Assembly: GCA_963817885.1 (NCBI GenBank)
Contig: CAWFQE010000012.1
Location: 186,001 to 250,000, forward strand
DNA length: 64,000 nucleotides
Source of the DNA: CAVOHU01 sp963817885
Lineage (GTDB): Bacteria > Acidobacteriota > Vicinamibacteria > Vicinamibacterales > JAKQTR01
Direction: 5' to 3'
The notes under the pieces are model-generated. The model ran no database searches, had not been told where the DNA came from, and saw nothing but the letters and a program-made list of their open reading frames with translations. How positions within the stretch are numbered: position 1 is the stretch's first letter; the number at the start of each line of letters is the position of its first letter. Of the stretch, positions 1-9,177 are shown one piece after another. The position numbers were made by a program, and so were the translations under genes.

Positions 1-2581
1 AAGGCGTCGTGGCGGGCGTTCCCGCGCGCCGCGGTCATCGAGATGCAGGCGATCGATCAGCTCAACAGTGTCTTCCCCATGGAGGTCATCGCGACCGAAG
101 GCGAGATGACGGCGTTGCGCGAGAAGAACCCGCGCGCCAGCTACCTGGTGTTTCCCGAGGATCGCACCAACCCGATCAGGATGACAGCCGATCTGCCGGT
201 CAAATGGATCAGGAGCGGCGCGGCGGCCCCGTTCCATGGCGCGGCCGATCGCGGGGAATACTACTCGTTTCAGCTGGGGATCCATGCCCTGCGTGCATCG
301 CTCGACGCTGTGACCGTGCGGTTCGGCGACATGAGGCGATCGGGAGGTGGCGGGTCGATCGCCGCCGCGGCATTCCGGTGCATCAACCAGGGCGGTGTCG
401 ATTCGGCGGGGCGCGGGTTCACGCGCCAGGTGCGGGTCGAGAAGGGAAAGGTGCAGGCGCTCTGGTGCGGCGTGCAGGTGCCCCAGGACGCCGCGGCGGG
501 CGAATACACCGCCACGCTCAGCGTCGAACCTCGAGGGCTGGAGAAGACGCCGATTCGCTTTACGCTTGCCGTGTCGAAGACGGCGATCGCAGCGTCGGGC
601 GACAACGAGCCGTGGAGACTGTCGCGCTTGCGGTGGCTCGATTCGACCCTGGCGTTTGACGCTGACCTGGTGGCGCCCTATACGCCGGTCCAGGTGAGCG
701 GCCGGACCGTGTCCGTGCTCGGGAGGTCGGTCACCCTGGGGGCCAACGGATTTCCGGAACGCATCGAGAGCCGGTTCGCCATCGAGATGACGCACCTGGC
801 GCCGAGCGGGCGCCAGGTCCTTGCGGCCCCGATCGCGCTGGTCATCCAGAGCCGCGAGGCGGACGTCGGCCCCCTCCAGGGCGGAGGCCTCTCATTCGTG
901 AAACAGGAGCGCGGGGTCGCCGCCTGGCTATCCAGGAGCACGACGGGGCCGGTCGTGATGGAGACGAGCGCGCAGCTGGAGTTCGATGGAAACATGGAAT
1001 ACACGGTTCGCGTCAGCAGTTCACGCGCGACCGCCGTGGATGACATCCGCCTCGAGCTTCCGCTCGATCGGCAGACCGCGAAGTTCATGATGGGGCTCGG
1101 CTACAAGGGAGGCGTGCGGCCGGCGGCCTTCGACTGGAAGTGGGACGTTCTGAAGAACAACCAGGACTCGGCCTGGCTCGGCGACGTCAACGCGGGTCTC
1201 CAGTTCACCTTGAAGGACGACAAGTACGTCCGTCCGCTCAACACGAATTTCTACACGCTCAAGCCGCTGGTCTCGCCCTCCTCATGGGTCAACGACGGCA
1301 AGGGCGGATGCCGCCTGTCCGAGAAGGACGCGGCCACCGTCCTGGTTACCTGCTACAGCGGCGCGCGCACGCTCGCCCCGGATCAGCCGCTCTATTTCAA
1401 TTTTCGGCTGCTTCTCACCCCGTTCAAACCGATCGACACGAAAGCGCAGTTCACCACGCGCTTCTACCACGCCTTCAAGCCGGCAGACGAGGTGCTGGGC
1501 CTCGGCGCGAACGTCATCAACGTCCATCACGCGACTCAGATCAATCCGTACATCAACTACCCGTTCCTGCGGCCGGCCGAGATGAAGGCCTACATCGACC
1601 AGGCGCACCAGCTCGGCATGAAGGTGAAGATCTACTACACCGTGCGCGAGCTGACCAATCGTGCGCCGGAGCTGTTCGCCCTGCGATCCCTGGGCGACGA
1701 GGTGCTCGTCGGGCGGTCCCGGCGGGGGATTCTCGTGGCTGCAGGAACACCTCGGCTCGAACTACATCGCGGCCTGGTTCGTGCCCGAGCTGAAGGACGC
1801 GGCCGTGGTGAACAGCGGCGTGTCGCGGTGGCACAACTTCTACGTCGAAGGTCTCGCCTGGCTGGTCAGAAACGTCGGGATCGACGGACTCTATATCGAC
1901 GATGTCGCGTTCGATCGGCTGACCATGAAACGCGTGCGAAAGGTGCTCGATCGGGGCAGGCCTGGCGCGGTCATCGATCTGCATTCCGCGAACCAGTACA
2001 ACCCGCGGGACGGCTTTGCGAGCAGCGCCAACCTGTATCTCGAGCACTTTCCGTTCCTGAACCGGCTGTGGTTCGGCGAGTACTTCGACTACAACTCGAA
2101 GCCGGACTATTGGATGACCGAGATTTCCGGCATTCCCTTCGGCCTGATGGGCGAAATGCTCGAAGGGGGCGGCAACCCGTGGCGGGGAATGGTCTATGGC
2201 ATGACCGGCCGGTTGCCGTGGTCGGGCGATCCGCGGTCCATGTGGAAGGCGTGGGACGAGTTCGGCATCGCCGAGGCGAAGATGCTCGGGTACTGGGTGC
2301 CGGCCAACCCCGTGAAAGCGGACCGGCCCGCCGTGCTGGCGACGACCTACGTCCGGGACGGACGCGCGATGGTGGCCATCGCAAGCTGGGCGACCGGGAA
2401 GGTGGATGCCAGGCTGTCGATTGACTGGAAGGCTCTCGGCATCGACCCATCCACCGCCCGCATCACGGCGCCGGAGATCGCCGGGTTCCAGCCCGGCCGG
2501 GCGTTCCTGCCGGGTGCATCGATTCCCATCGACCCCGGAAAGGGATGGCTGCTTGTCATCGATCGCTCCGGCCCGCGCTAG
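1..2581 (+). CDS. GH123/DUF6067-like glycoside hydrolase, 5'-partial and frameshifted
   Basis: The reading frame is already open at base 1, so the start lies outside the window. The first half is a beta-sandwich-like region. The second half looks like a TIM-barrel catalytic domain, with the blocks FSWLQEHLG, AAWFVPELKD and GIDGLYIDDVAFDR; the last two resemble the acidic barrel strands of GH123/DUF6067-type proteins. One extra base near 1705-1715 moves the frame from +1 to +2: the residues before (ELFALRSLGDEVL) and after (GGPGGGFSWLQ) join naturally. The protein ends at 2581. Family assignment rests on remembered motif style; activity on N-acetylgalactosaminides is known for GH123 but is not shown here. 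The frameshift may be a sequencing error. Confidence 0.65.
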
Positions 2582-2621
2582 AGGGCGCTCGCCTGCGAGG
2601 GCATCGGCACGTGTCGACGCT

Positions 2622-4850
2622 TCACGCCGCCTCGCGAGCCTCCTCGGGTTCCCCATCGCCCGTCGGACGAAGCGTGAAGCGCGCCACCAACTGCTCGAGC
2701 AACCGCCCCTCCCGGGCGAGGTCCTCGGCTGCGACTGAAGACGCGCGGGCCCCGTCGGCGTTGCGTTGTGTCACCGCGCTGATGATGCCGACGGACTCGG
2801 CGACCGACTCGACGGCGCGTTTCTGGACCTGGCTGGCGTTCGCCACCTCCTCGACCAGGGTCGTGACTTCCTGGACGGCTTCGACCAGATTCATCAGCTG
2901 CATGCCGATTTCGTCCGACATCGCGCTGCCATCGGCGGCGAGCCTCGCCGAGGCCTCGAGCTGGGCGCCCGTCTTGAGGGCGGATTCCTTGGAGCGGCTG
3001 GCCAGTTCCCGGACCTTCTCGGTGACGGCTTCCAGGCCGATCCCCGCGGCTTCGACATGCGCGGCTTCGATCGCCGCGTTCACGGCCAGGACGTTGGTCT
3101 GGATCGCGATCTGGTCTATCTCGTGGGCCACCCGTCTCGCCGTGTCATCGCGGTTGCCCGGCTGACTGGTTCTGCCAGATGCGAGGGCGGGCCCGGCGTT
3201 CGCCTGGCCGAAGGCATCGAGTTGTTGTGCGGTCTCCCGCGAGCGCGCCGCGAGATCCCGGACGGCCTGCGCCACCACGGCAAAGCCGCGGCTGGCTTCG
3301 CCGACGTGCGCGGCCTGGATCGACGCGTTTCGGGCCAGGTCGTCCGTCTGATGCGCAATCCCGTCGATGTCCTGCACGATGCTCAGGCTGTCCCCGGTGC
3401 TGTGCCTGATCTCCTGGACCGCTTCGATCATCCTGCCTGCCGCCGAGGTGCCGGCCTCGGCCGCAGCGAGCGCATTGCGGGTGATGAGGAGGGCCTGTCC
3501 GGCCTTTTCGACGTTCAACACCGATCCCTGGCCGATCTGATCCAGGCTGGTCGATGTCTCGCCGACCGACCGCGCCTGTTCGGCGGCCCCTGAGGCCACC
3601 CCCTGGCTGATCTCGGCGATTCGCGTTCCGGCGACCGACACCCGGTTCACCAGCTCAGCGACCTGCGCCAGCGCGTCGTGAAGCGCCGACGCCGTGAGGT
3701 TGAGGGCGTCCTTGATCTGCGCGTGGTCGCCCCGGTAATCGCCCAGGACCCGAGCCGTCAGGTCGTACGCCGAGAGGCGGTCGAGCACGCCCCTGGCCTC
3801 GCTGATCGGGTTGATCACCGCGTCCAGCGTGTCGTTGATCCCCGCGGCGAGCGTGTGCCAGTCGCCGCTGTACCTGTCGGCCTCCACCCGGGTGTCCAGC
3901 CGGCCTTCGACCGCCGCGCGAGCCAGGTCGGCCAGCTCTGCGGCGACCGTCCGGAGGTTGTGCTGGAGCTGGTTCATCTTCTCGTTGGCGACGGCCTGTT
4001 TCCCGGGGAGAGGCTCCAGCACCGGCGTGAAGTCGCCATCAGCGTAGGCGGTGAGAATGTCGAGGATCCGGAACAGCACGTCGATGTGCAGGCGCGTGCC
4101 CTGGTTGACCCCGATCGCCATCGCGCGATAGGCGCCGTCGAAGCGTTCCTCGGGGATTACGGCGTCGATGGCGCCCGCCTTGTGCGCGTCCGACATCGCC
4201 TTCATGTCCGACGCGAAGCTGTTGAGCGTGGCAATGAGCCGGTTGAGGTTCTTGCGAATCTGGTTGAAGTCGCCGCGGTATGCGGACTTCAGCGGGTCCG
4301 GGATGTCGCCGTCCGAGATCCGATCGACGTAGGTCGCGGCCACCCGGTACGGACCCACGAAGGCGTCGATGGCCTGGTTGACGCCTCGGATCAGCTCCTG
4401 CCAGTTGCCCTCGAAGTCCCAGTCGTTGCCGCGCGTGTTCAGCTTGCCTTCGGTGATGGCGCGCACCAGGTTCTGCATCTCATGGTGCATGCCGTACATC
4501 GTCGCGAGAAAGGTGTTGACGTTGCGCTTGATGTCGTTGAATTCGCCCGGGTATTCCTCGATGATGAACTCGGGAATGCGGCCGTGCGCGATCTGATCGA
4601 TGGCGCGCGAGGCGGTCCTCATCGGCCGGACCAGGGCGTCCACCATCCGATTGACCACCGCGACCAGCTCGGCCGCCTGTCCCGAGAACTGGCTCACGTC
4701 TCCGCGCGCGTCGAGATGTCCCGAGGTGACCTCGTTCACCAGACGCATGACTTCTTCGACCGCGCGGTCCGTGTCGCGGCTGGCGGCCGGGCCTTCAGCC
4801 TCTGCGCGGCTGGAGTGTCGCTGTCTGATCGGACCTGTCGTGGCGGCCAT
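2622..4850 (-). CDS. Soluble methyl-accepting chemotaxis protein with HAMP-like repeats and doubled signalling tip
   Basis: A 742-residue chemoreceptor. The start at 4850 is chosen because GGAGGAG lies about 7 bases upstream; an ATG further upstream at 5069 overlaps the protease gene and has no such site. No membrane segment or signal peptide is seen, so it should be cytoplasmic. Residues ~30-420 are a ladder of HAMP-like units (repeated W-x-L-x-x-x-I/V-N-x-x-I/L-D-A blocks). The C-terminal part is an MCP signalling coiled coil in which the hairpin tip occurs twice: DGIAHQTDDLARNASIQAAH with GRGFAVV-like text, then DQIAIQTNVLAVNAAIEAAH followed by a degenerate GIGLEAV. It follows the hydrogenase maturation protease by about 110 bases on the same strand, so its signal may relate to hydrogen or redox state; that is inference. 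Confidence 0.85.
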   Translation of the reverse strand: MAATTGPIRQRHSSRAEAEGPAASRDTDRAVEEVMRLVNEVTSGHLDARGDVSQFSGQAAELVAVVNRMVDALVRPMRTASRAIDQIAHGRIPEFIIEEYPGEFNDIKRNVNTFLATMYGMHHEMQNLVRAITEGKLNTRGNDWDFEGNWQELIRGVNQAIDAFVGPYRVAATYVDRISDGDIPDPLKSAYRGDFNQIRKNLNRLIATLNSFASDMKAMSDAHKAGAIDAVIPEERFDGAYRAMAIGVNQGTRLHIDVLFRILDILTAYADGDFTPVLEPLPGKQAVANEKMNQLQHNLRTVAAELADLARAAVEGRLDTRVEADRYSGDWHTLAAGINDTLDAVINPISEARGVLDRLSAYDLTARVLGDYRGDHAQIKDALNLTASALHDALAQVAELVNRVSVAGTRIAEISQGVASGAAEQARSVGETSTSLDQIGQGSVLNVEKAGQALLITRNALAAAEAGTSAAGRMIEAVQEIRHSTGDSLSIVQDIDGIAHQTDDLARNASIQAAHVGEASRGFAVVAQAVRDLAARSRETAQQLDAFGQANAGPALASGRTSQPGNRDDTARRVAHEIDQIAIQTNVLAVNAAIEAAHVEAAGIGLEAVTEKVRELASRSKESALKTGAQLEASARLAADGSAMSDEIGMQLMNLVEAVQEVTTLVEEVANASQVQKRAVESVAESVGIISAVTQRNADGARASSVAAEDLAREGRLLEQLVARFTLRPTGDGEPEEAREAA

Positions 4851-4957
4851 CTGGTCTCTCCTCCGGGCGGGCTCAATCGGTCCTCGCCGGCGCAACAACT
4901 GCAAGTGTGAAGCCTCCGGGGCATCGGTACGGCTCGAGAGCCGTCGATGCGCCGGTT

Positions 4958-5449
4958 CTACGGGCGTGCGGCGACACACTCGCAAACGAGCCGGCGCACC
5001 TCTGCGGCTGCACGAGGGACCGCGGCGGCCACGCTGGGTGTCATCGCCGCGCCCAGGCGATCGAAACACGCGCCCTCGACGCCGACCAGCATCACGGCGT
5101 TCGGCATGCGCGCCGGGTCGATCATCCTGCCGACGTCGATGGCTTCGCGGACCCCGATTCCGTGGGCGGACACGGCCTGGCCCGGGGCCGGGGGGACCGC
5201 GTCCCAGTCCAGTACGTGCACGGTGCCCGCGGGCGCACCGAGCTGCACCGCGTCGACGACGATCAACAGGTCTTCGCCATCAAGACGGTCGAGCATCGCC
5301 AGGCCGCCGGTCTCGAGGCGCTCCACTCGCACGTTGGGAGGCAGCCCGTCGCCGGTCAGGCGGTCCGCAATGGCTCCGCCGACCGCGTCATCCGCGACCA
5401 GCCCGTTGCCAATGCAGGCCACCACCGCTCGAAAGACGTCGCGCGTCAC
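4958..5449 (-). CDS. [NiFe] hydrogenase maturation protease (M52, HyaD/HycI-like)
   Basis: 163 residues starting at GTG 5449, which overlaps the stop of the upstream V4R-like gene as GTGA, a translational-coupling arrangement. The N-terminal GNGLVADDAVGG matches the G-N-x-L-x-x-D-(D/E)-x-x-G nickel-binding motif of hydrogenase endopeptidases; DLLIVVDAVQLG and SAHGIGVREAI match the second acidic and histidine regions. These enzymes clip the C-terminal tail of the large subunit after the last Ni ligand. The large subunit here ends DPCLSCATH plus 23 residues, so it carries a tail for this protease to remove. An in-frame extension up to 5908 exists but is a shadow of the neighbouring gene. Confidence 0.88.
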   Translation of the reverse strand: MTRDVFRAVVACIGNGLVADDAVGGAIADRLTGDGLPPNVRVERLETGGLAMLDRLDGEDLLIVVDAVQLGAPAGTVHVLDWDAVPPAPGQAVSAHGIGVREAIDVGRMIDPARMPNAVMLVGVEGACFDRLGAAMTPSVAAAVPRAAAEVRRLVCECVAARP

Positions 5450-5908
5450 TCCCGGACTTCCATCCGCGCCACGCAGCGGTCGCCTGTCGACGTCATGGTG
5501 GACTTGGTCGGTCGTGCGTAGAGCTCGTTCACCACTCCGTCGACGAACATGTGGAACAGGCGGCACACCTCGCCTCCTGGCTTGGCCCCACGCGAGCGGC
5601 AGACGTCTCTCATGGCGCAGCGCTCGAAGGTCAACTCGACGCCGGACTCGGTCGTGGCATGCTGGATGTCGAAGCCCTTCCGCAGGTGCGCGGAGAACAC
5701 GTCGAGCACCTCGGAGAGCGAGGGCGAGTCGAGGTAGACCGGCATCTTGCGCGCGAAGTGCCGCCCGGCGATCCGTCCGACCGACGCCGTGGCGCCGCCC
5801 ATCAGATCGGCGACCGTCCGGGCGAAGATGTCGAGCAGGAACGACACTTCCGTGAACGCCTTCTCGATGGTCGCCGACGGTCAGTGAGAGCTCGGACCTG
5901 GGGTTCAT
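5446..5908 (-). CDS. V4R-like domain protein 2, frameshifted near its start
   Basis: About 153 residues once one extra base around 5875-5885 is allowed for. The ATG at 5908 overlaps the ferredoxin stop as ATGA, and the protein ends at 5446 overlapping the protease start. The C-terminal half has the layout of 4-vinyl-reductase (V4R) small-molecule-binding domains: FERCAMRDVC, then a glycine turn and GGEVCRLFHMFVDG, then a closing GDRCVARMEV strand. It is visibly homologous to the protein encoded at 8503-9017: both have F-(E/R)-x-C, a G-x-V-C helix start and a terminal C-x-x-x-(L/M)-x-V. V4R domains bind metals or hydrophobic ligands and often sense them; its role beside a hydrogenase is unknown. 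Confidence 0.7.
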
Positions 5909-6156
5909 AGGAATCGCTCCAGGCGCTGGCTGAACTCCACGTCACGATAGAAATTCTTGGCCACGGGGTAATCCGAGTGGGTGAGTGCTCCGGATGGACA
6001 CAGGTACGCGCACGAGAGGCAGGCGATGCAGTCCTGCACTTCCCGGAGCGTGGCGACTGATGCCGCTTCGTCGAAGTCGAACACCTGGGTCGGACAGACG
6101 TCGACGCACATGCGGCATCCGCGGCATGCCTGTTCCCTGATTTCGATCTGCAGCAC
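5905..6156 (-). CDS. 2[4Fe-4S] ferredoxin-type hydrogenase electron carrier
   Basis: 83 residues with two complete cluster motifs, CRGCRMCVDVCP and CIACLSCAYLCP, typical of bacterial 2[4Fe-4S] ferredoxins and polyferredoxin modules. The start is GTG at 6156, preceded by AGGAGGT with a 6-base spacing; that ribosome binding site overlaps the TAG stop of the hydrogenase large subunit. The tail (DYPVAKNFYRDVEFSQRL) has no recognised domain. It is the only electron-transfer partner encoded with the hydrogenase: no MvhD, diaphorase or Hdr gene is in the window. It probably carries electrons between the hydrogenase and an unidentified partner. Confidence 0.9.
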   Translation of the reverse strand: MLQIEIREQACRGCRMCVDVCPTQVFDFDEAASVATLREVQDCIACLSCAYLCPSGALTHSDYPVAKNFYRDVEFSQRLERFL

Positions 6157-6160
6157 CGCG

Positions 6161-7575
6161 CTACCTCCTGACCTGCCGGAGAATCTGCCCGTGGTGCCGG
6201 ACGACCACCTCCATCGGCATACGGCCGACGGCGTGGGTCGCGCAGGAGAGGCACGGGTCGTAGCATCGAATTGCGAACTCGATCGCGTTGAGCAGGCCGC
6301 CGTCGTCGCGGCCGATCACGTGGGTGGCGGCCGCCTGGGCGATGGACCGGTTGATGGCCGCGTAGTTCTGCTGGGTCGCGACGATGAGGTTCGCGGCACG
6401 GACGATCCCGTGCTCGTCGATGGTGTAGTCGTGGAAGAGGGTGCCGCGCGGGGCTTCGACGTGGGCGACGCCGCGGCCGCCCTTGAACGAGACGGGCACG
6501 CGCGTCGGCCCGGTGATGGCCGGGTCATCGACGATCTGCCTGGCGCGTTCGCACGCGTACAGGAGCTCGATGACGCGCGCGTAGACCTGGAGCACCACCT
6601 CGTGGACCGGGCGCCCGAAGCTCGCCCGCATCGCGGCGAGCGCCTCGTCGGCCAGCGGTGTGCCGGTCGATCCGGCGCAGTTGAGCCGGGCGAGCGGGCC
6701 GACCCGGTAGACCTGCGGCGCGCCATCGGCCACAATCGAGACCGGTTTCATGTAGGACCAGTCGAGTGACGATTCGCGCAGCAACGTGTCGTAGTCGCTC
6801 GACTCCCGCTCGTAGCGGACCTGGCCCGTCTCGTCGATGATGCGCAGGCGCCCGTCGTAGAGGTTGAGGGTGTCGCCGGCGACCGTGCCCATGTACCACG
6901 TGTGCTGGGTCCACTCCGTCAGCAGCCGCGGATGCAGATCGAGCTGGCGCATGAGGAGGTCCCGCGCCACGCCGGCCAGTTCGCCGGCCAGCGATTCCGC
7001 CTCTCCGATCCACCCGCGCAGGGTGCTGAGGTGGCCGTCGTCGAGCCTGAACGTCACGCCGCCGGCGACCGAGGTGACCGGGTGCGTGCCGCGTCCGCCC
7101 ACCAGCTCGTTGATCCGCTGCCCGAGCGTCCGGCACCGCAGGGCCTTCTTCGCCACCTCCGGCACCGCCGCGACCACCCCCACGATGTTGCGGATGCGCG
7201 GGATCCGCGTCGAGGCCCAGCACCAGATCCGGGCCCTGCAGCACGAACAGCGACAGTGCGTGCGAGTGGATGAAGTGGCCCATGTAGAGCAGTTCGCGGA
7301 GCAGCCGTGCCGCCAGCGGCGGCTCGACGCCGGCGGCCATGTCGAGCGCCTTCGAGGCGGCGAGGTGGTGGGCCGACGGGCAGACGCCGCAGATGCGCGC
7401 CGTGATGAGCGGCATCCGGTCGGCTTCCATGCCGACCAGGATCCGCTCGAAGCCGCGCAGCTCGTTGACGACGAGGCCGGCGTCCGCCAGCGCTCCCGTC
7501 GTCGTTCAGATCGAGGAACACCCGCGCGTGGCCCTCGATGCGCGTCACCGGGTCGATGGTGATGGTCTGCCTCAT
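6161..7575 (-). CDS. [NiFe] hydrogenase large subunit (group 3, MvhA/HoxH-like), two frameshifts
   Basis: The reconstructed protein is about 470 residues. It begins MRQTITIDPVTRIEGHARVF at ATG 7575, overlapping the small-subunit stop as ATGA. The first Ni-binding motif is RICGVCPSAHH and the second is DPCLSCATHAVGRMPM, so all four Ni-ligand cysteines are present. The motifs resemble group 3 (cofactor-coupled, MvhA/HoxH) enzymes more than membrane-bound group 1. Two single-base shifts split the gene: near 7485-7505 (after LNDDG) and near 7198-7205 (between GLDAD and RIRNIVGVV). Outside these points the protein reads smoothly. The tail after the last ligand is removed in this family by the protease encoded downstream. 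Subgroup placement needs a phylogeny. Confidence 0.85.
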
Positions 7576-8506
7576 CCTTCGGCCTCCGCGTCGGCGATCC
7601 ACTGCTCGATCAGGAACGTCGGCTTGCTGCCGATCATCGAGGTCGCCATGGCGTAGCTGTAGTGCGACTTGGCACCGCGCTCGATCGCCTCCTGAATCAC
7701 CCGGGGCTCGATGGCCGTGAGCCGCGACATGCGTTCCGCGACTTCGGTGCGGATGTCCCGGTTCGGTTCCGTCAGCACCTGCATGGTCGGGCCCGCGCAG
7801 CCGGTGCACATGACGCCGTTGTTCGGGCAGGGCGAGGCGCAGCGATCGAGCGTCACCGATCCCAGGCAGACGTAGCCCTGGCTGAGCAGGCACTGCCGAT
7901 CGTCCGGCACGCCTTCGTGGTTGGCCATGACGCGCGCCACGTCCGTCTTCACCATGGTCCGCTTGCACCGGGCGCACACGCTCTCCTGTTTGGCGCGGGG
8001 CGTTCGCCCCTTCACCAGCGCCAGCAGGGCCTCGAGGATGAAGGCCGGGTGAGGCGGACATCCCGGCAGGTAGAGATCGACCGCGATGACCTCGTCGAGC
8101 GGCACGACTTTCACCTCGAGCGGGTCGACCCTCCGCGAAGGAGGGTGGCCGTCTCGCGTCGTGCGGTTCCCGGCGTAGACGGCATCGAGGATCGATTCGC
8201 GGGTGTGAACGATGCCCGCGCCGGGGATGCCGCCATAGACCGCGCAGGTGCCCCAGGCGATGATGATGTCGCAGCTGTCGCGCATCTCGATGGCGGCATG
8301 GCGGTCGTGCTCGTTGCGGATGGCGCCCGAGACCAGACCGACCTCGGCTTTCGGGTAGTCCTTGATGTCGGTCAGCACCGGGCAGCGCTGGATCTGCACG
8401 GCTCCCAGCACGTCGAGGATCTGCTCGTGCAGGTCGACGATGGCGACTTCGCAGCCGCCGCAGACGCTCAGCCATTCGCTGTTGAGCGGACCGGCGGTGT
8501 GCTCAT
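7572..8506 (-). CDS. [NiFe] hydrogenase small subunit (MvhG-like), frameshifted near the N-terminus
   Basis: About 310 residues. The only plausible start is ATG 8506, overlapping the upstream V4R-like stop as ATGA; that frame stops after MSTPPVRSTANG, while the adjacent frame gives NSEWLSVCGGCEVAIVDL, the classic small-subunit N-terminus. One base is therefore gained or lost between about 8470 and 8506. Proximal-cluster ligands are visible: CGGC, GTCAVYGG and PGCPPHP. A cysteine-rich C-terminal region (CARC, DRQC, YVCLG, RCASPC, CTGC) can bind two more [4Fe-4S] clusters, as in F420-non-reducing hydrogenase MvhG. It passes electrons from the Ni-Fe site toward the ferredoxin. No Tat signal is present, so the enzyme should be cytoplasmic. 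Confidence 0.85.
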
Positions 8507-9017
8507 GACGGCACGCCGTCCCGGCGCGGTGTGACAGTCAGCTTCTTGTAGCAGGCGTTCTCGCCGGCGTGGACGATGTCGAGCGTCGACTGGCGGCCCA
8601 TGATCATCTCGAGCGCACCGGCGAAGAAGCCGAACATCATCGTGCAGACCGAGCCCTTCTGGTGGTGGCCGAACATGAACAGCGACTGGCGGATCATGCA
8701 GTCGCGGAACACCAGCATGACGGAGTCGCCGTCGGCGGTTGTTCGACGAGCGTCGGGCGGGAGACCGGCTTGAAACACTCGAAGTCCCAGAGGCAGTTGT
8801 TCTCCTCGAGCACGCGTCGGACCTCGGCCAGCGCGGCTTCGATGTCGTCGGTGCGCTCGGCATGTTCGGAGAACTGTCGCCCGAGGTCCTTGCCGGCCAG
8901 GTACGTGATGCTGTTGGCGGTCTGGCCGACCGCGTCCTCGATGCCGGCGGCGATCGCCCCGAGGAACACCATCGTTTGCTGTAGCGTGGCCCGAGACTGC
9001 TGCAGAGCGTCGTCCAT
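8503..9017 (-). CDS. V4R-like domain protein 1, first gene of the hydrogenase operon, frameshifted
   Basis: About 171 residues from ATG 9017 (MDDALQQSRATLQ), chosen because AAGGGGA lies 5-6 bases upstream; an ATG at 9041 is less likely. A single-base shift near 8735-8745 separates the helical N-terminal half (EENNCLWDFECFKPVSRP) from the C-terminal half (DSVMLVFRDC, KGSVCTMMFGFFAG, ENACYKKLTV). The C-terminal half is clearly related to the V4R-like protein at 5446-5908. It opens the operon; a TAAAGT hexamer at 9063-9068 is a possible -10 element about 45 bases upstream. V4R proteins bind small ligands or metal through conserved Cys/His residues. Function here is unknown: sensor, accessory subunit and maturation factor are all possible. 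Confidence 0.65.
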
Positions 9018-9165
9018 GGGATCCCCTTTGCGGTCACCCATGAATCGGCAGGCCGGTGCCGGACTTTACCCTGGTGACCTCCGGGCGCCCGGCGTCCGGG
9101 AGTCGACGCGGGCGGGTGGGAGAGCCGGAGAGCCCTGCCGGCTGGATGCTGACGTCATTCCCGGC

Positions 9166-9171
9166 TACGAT
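9166..9171 (+). promoter_or_regulatory. -10 element TACGAT, leaderless start of the E1 gene
   Basis: TACGAT lies exactly 6 bases before the GTG at 9178. With the usual 6-8 base distance from -10 element to transcription start, the mRNA would begin at or next to the start codon. The same spacing recurs at six other genes in the window. Confidence 0.55.
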
Positions 9172-9177
9172 GGGCAC

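Noticed and set aside
5450..5908. N-terminal half of a 316-residue protease
   Set aside because: Residues upstream of GTG 5449 are an arginine-rich shadow of the V4R-like gene; the protease motif begins right after the GTG.
8569..9177. N-terminal extension of about 200 residues on the E1 dehydrogenase frame
   Set aside because: It is the antisense of the V4R-like gene and promoter region; the conserved E1 sequence begins later and TACGAT-N6-GTG marks 9178.
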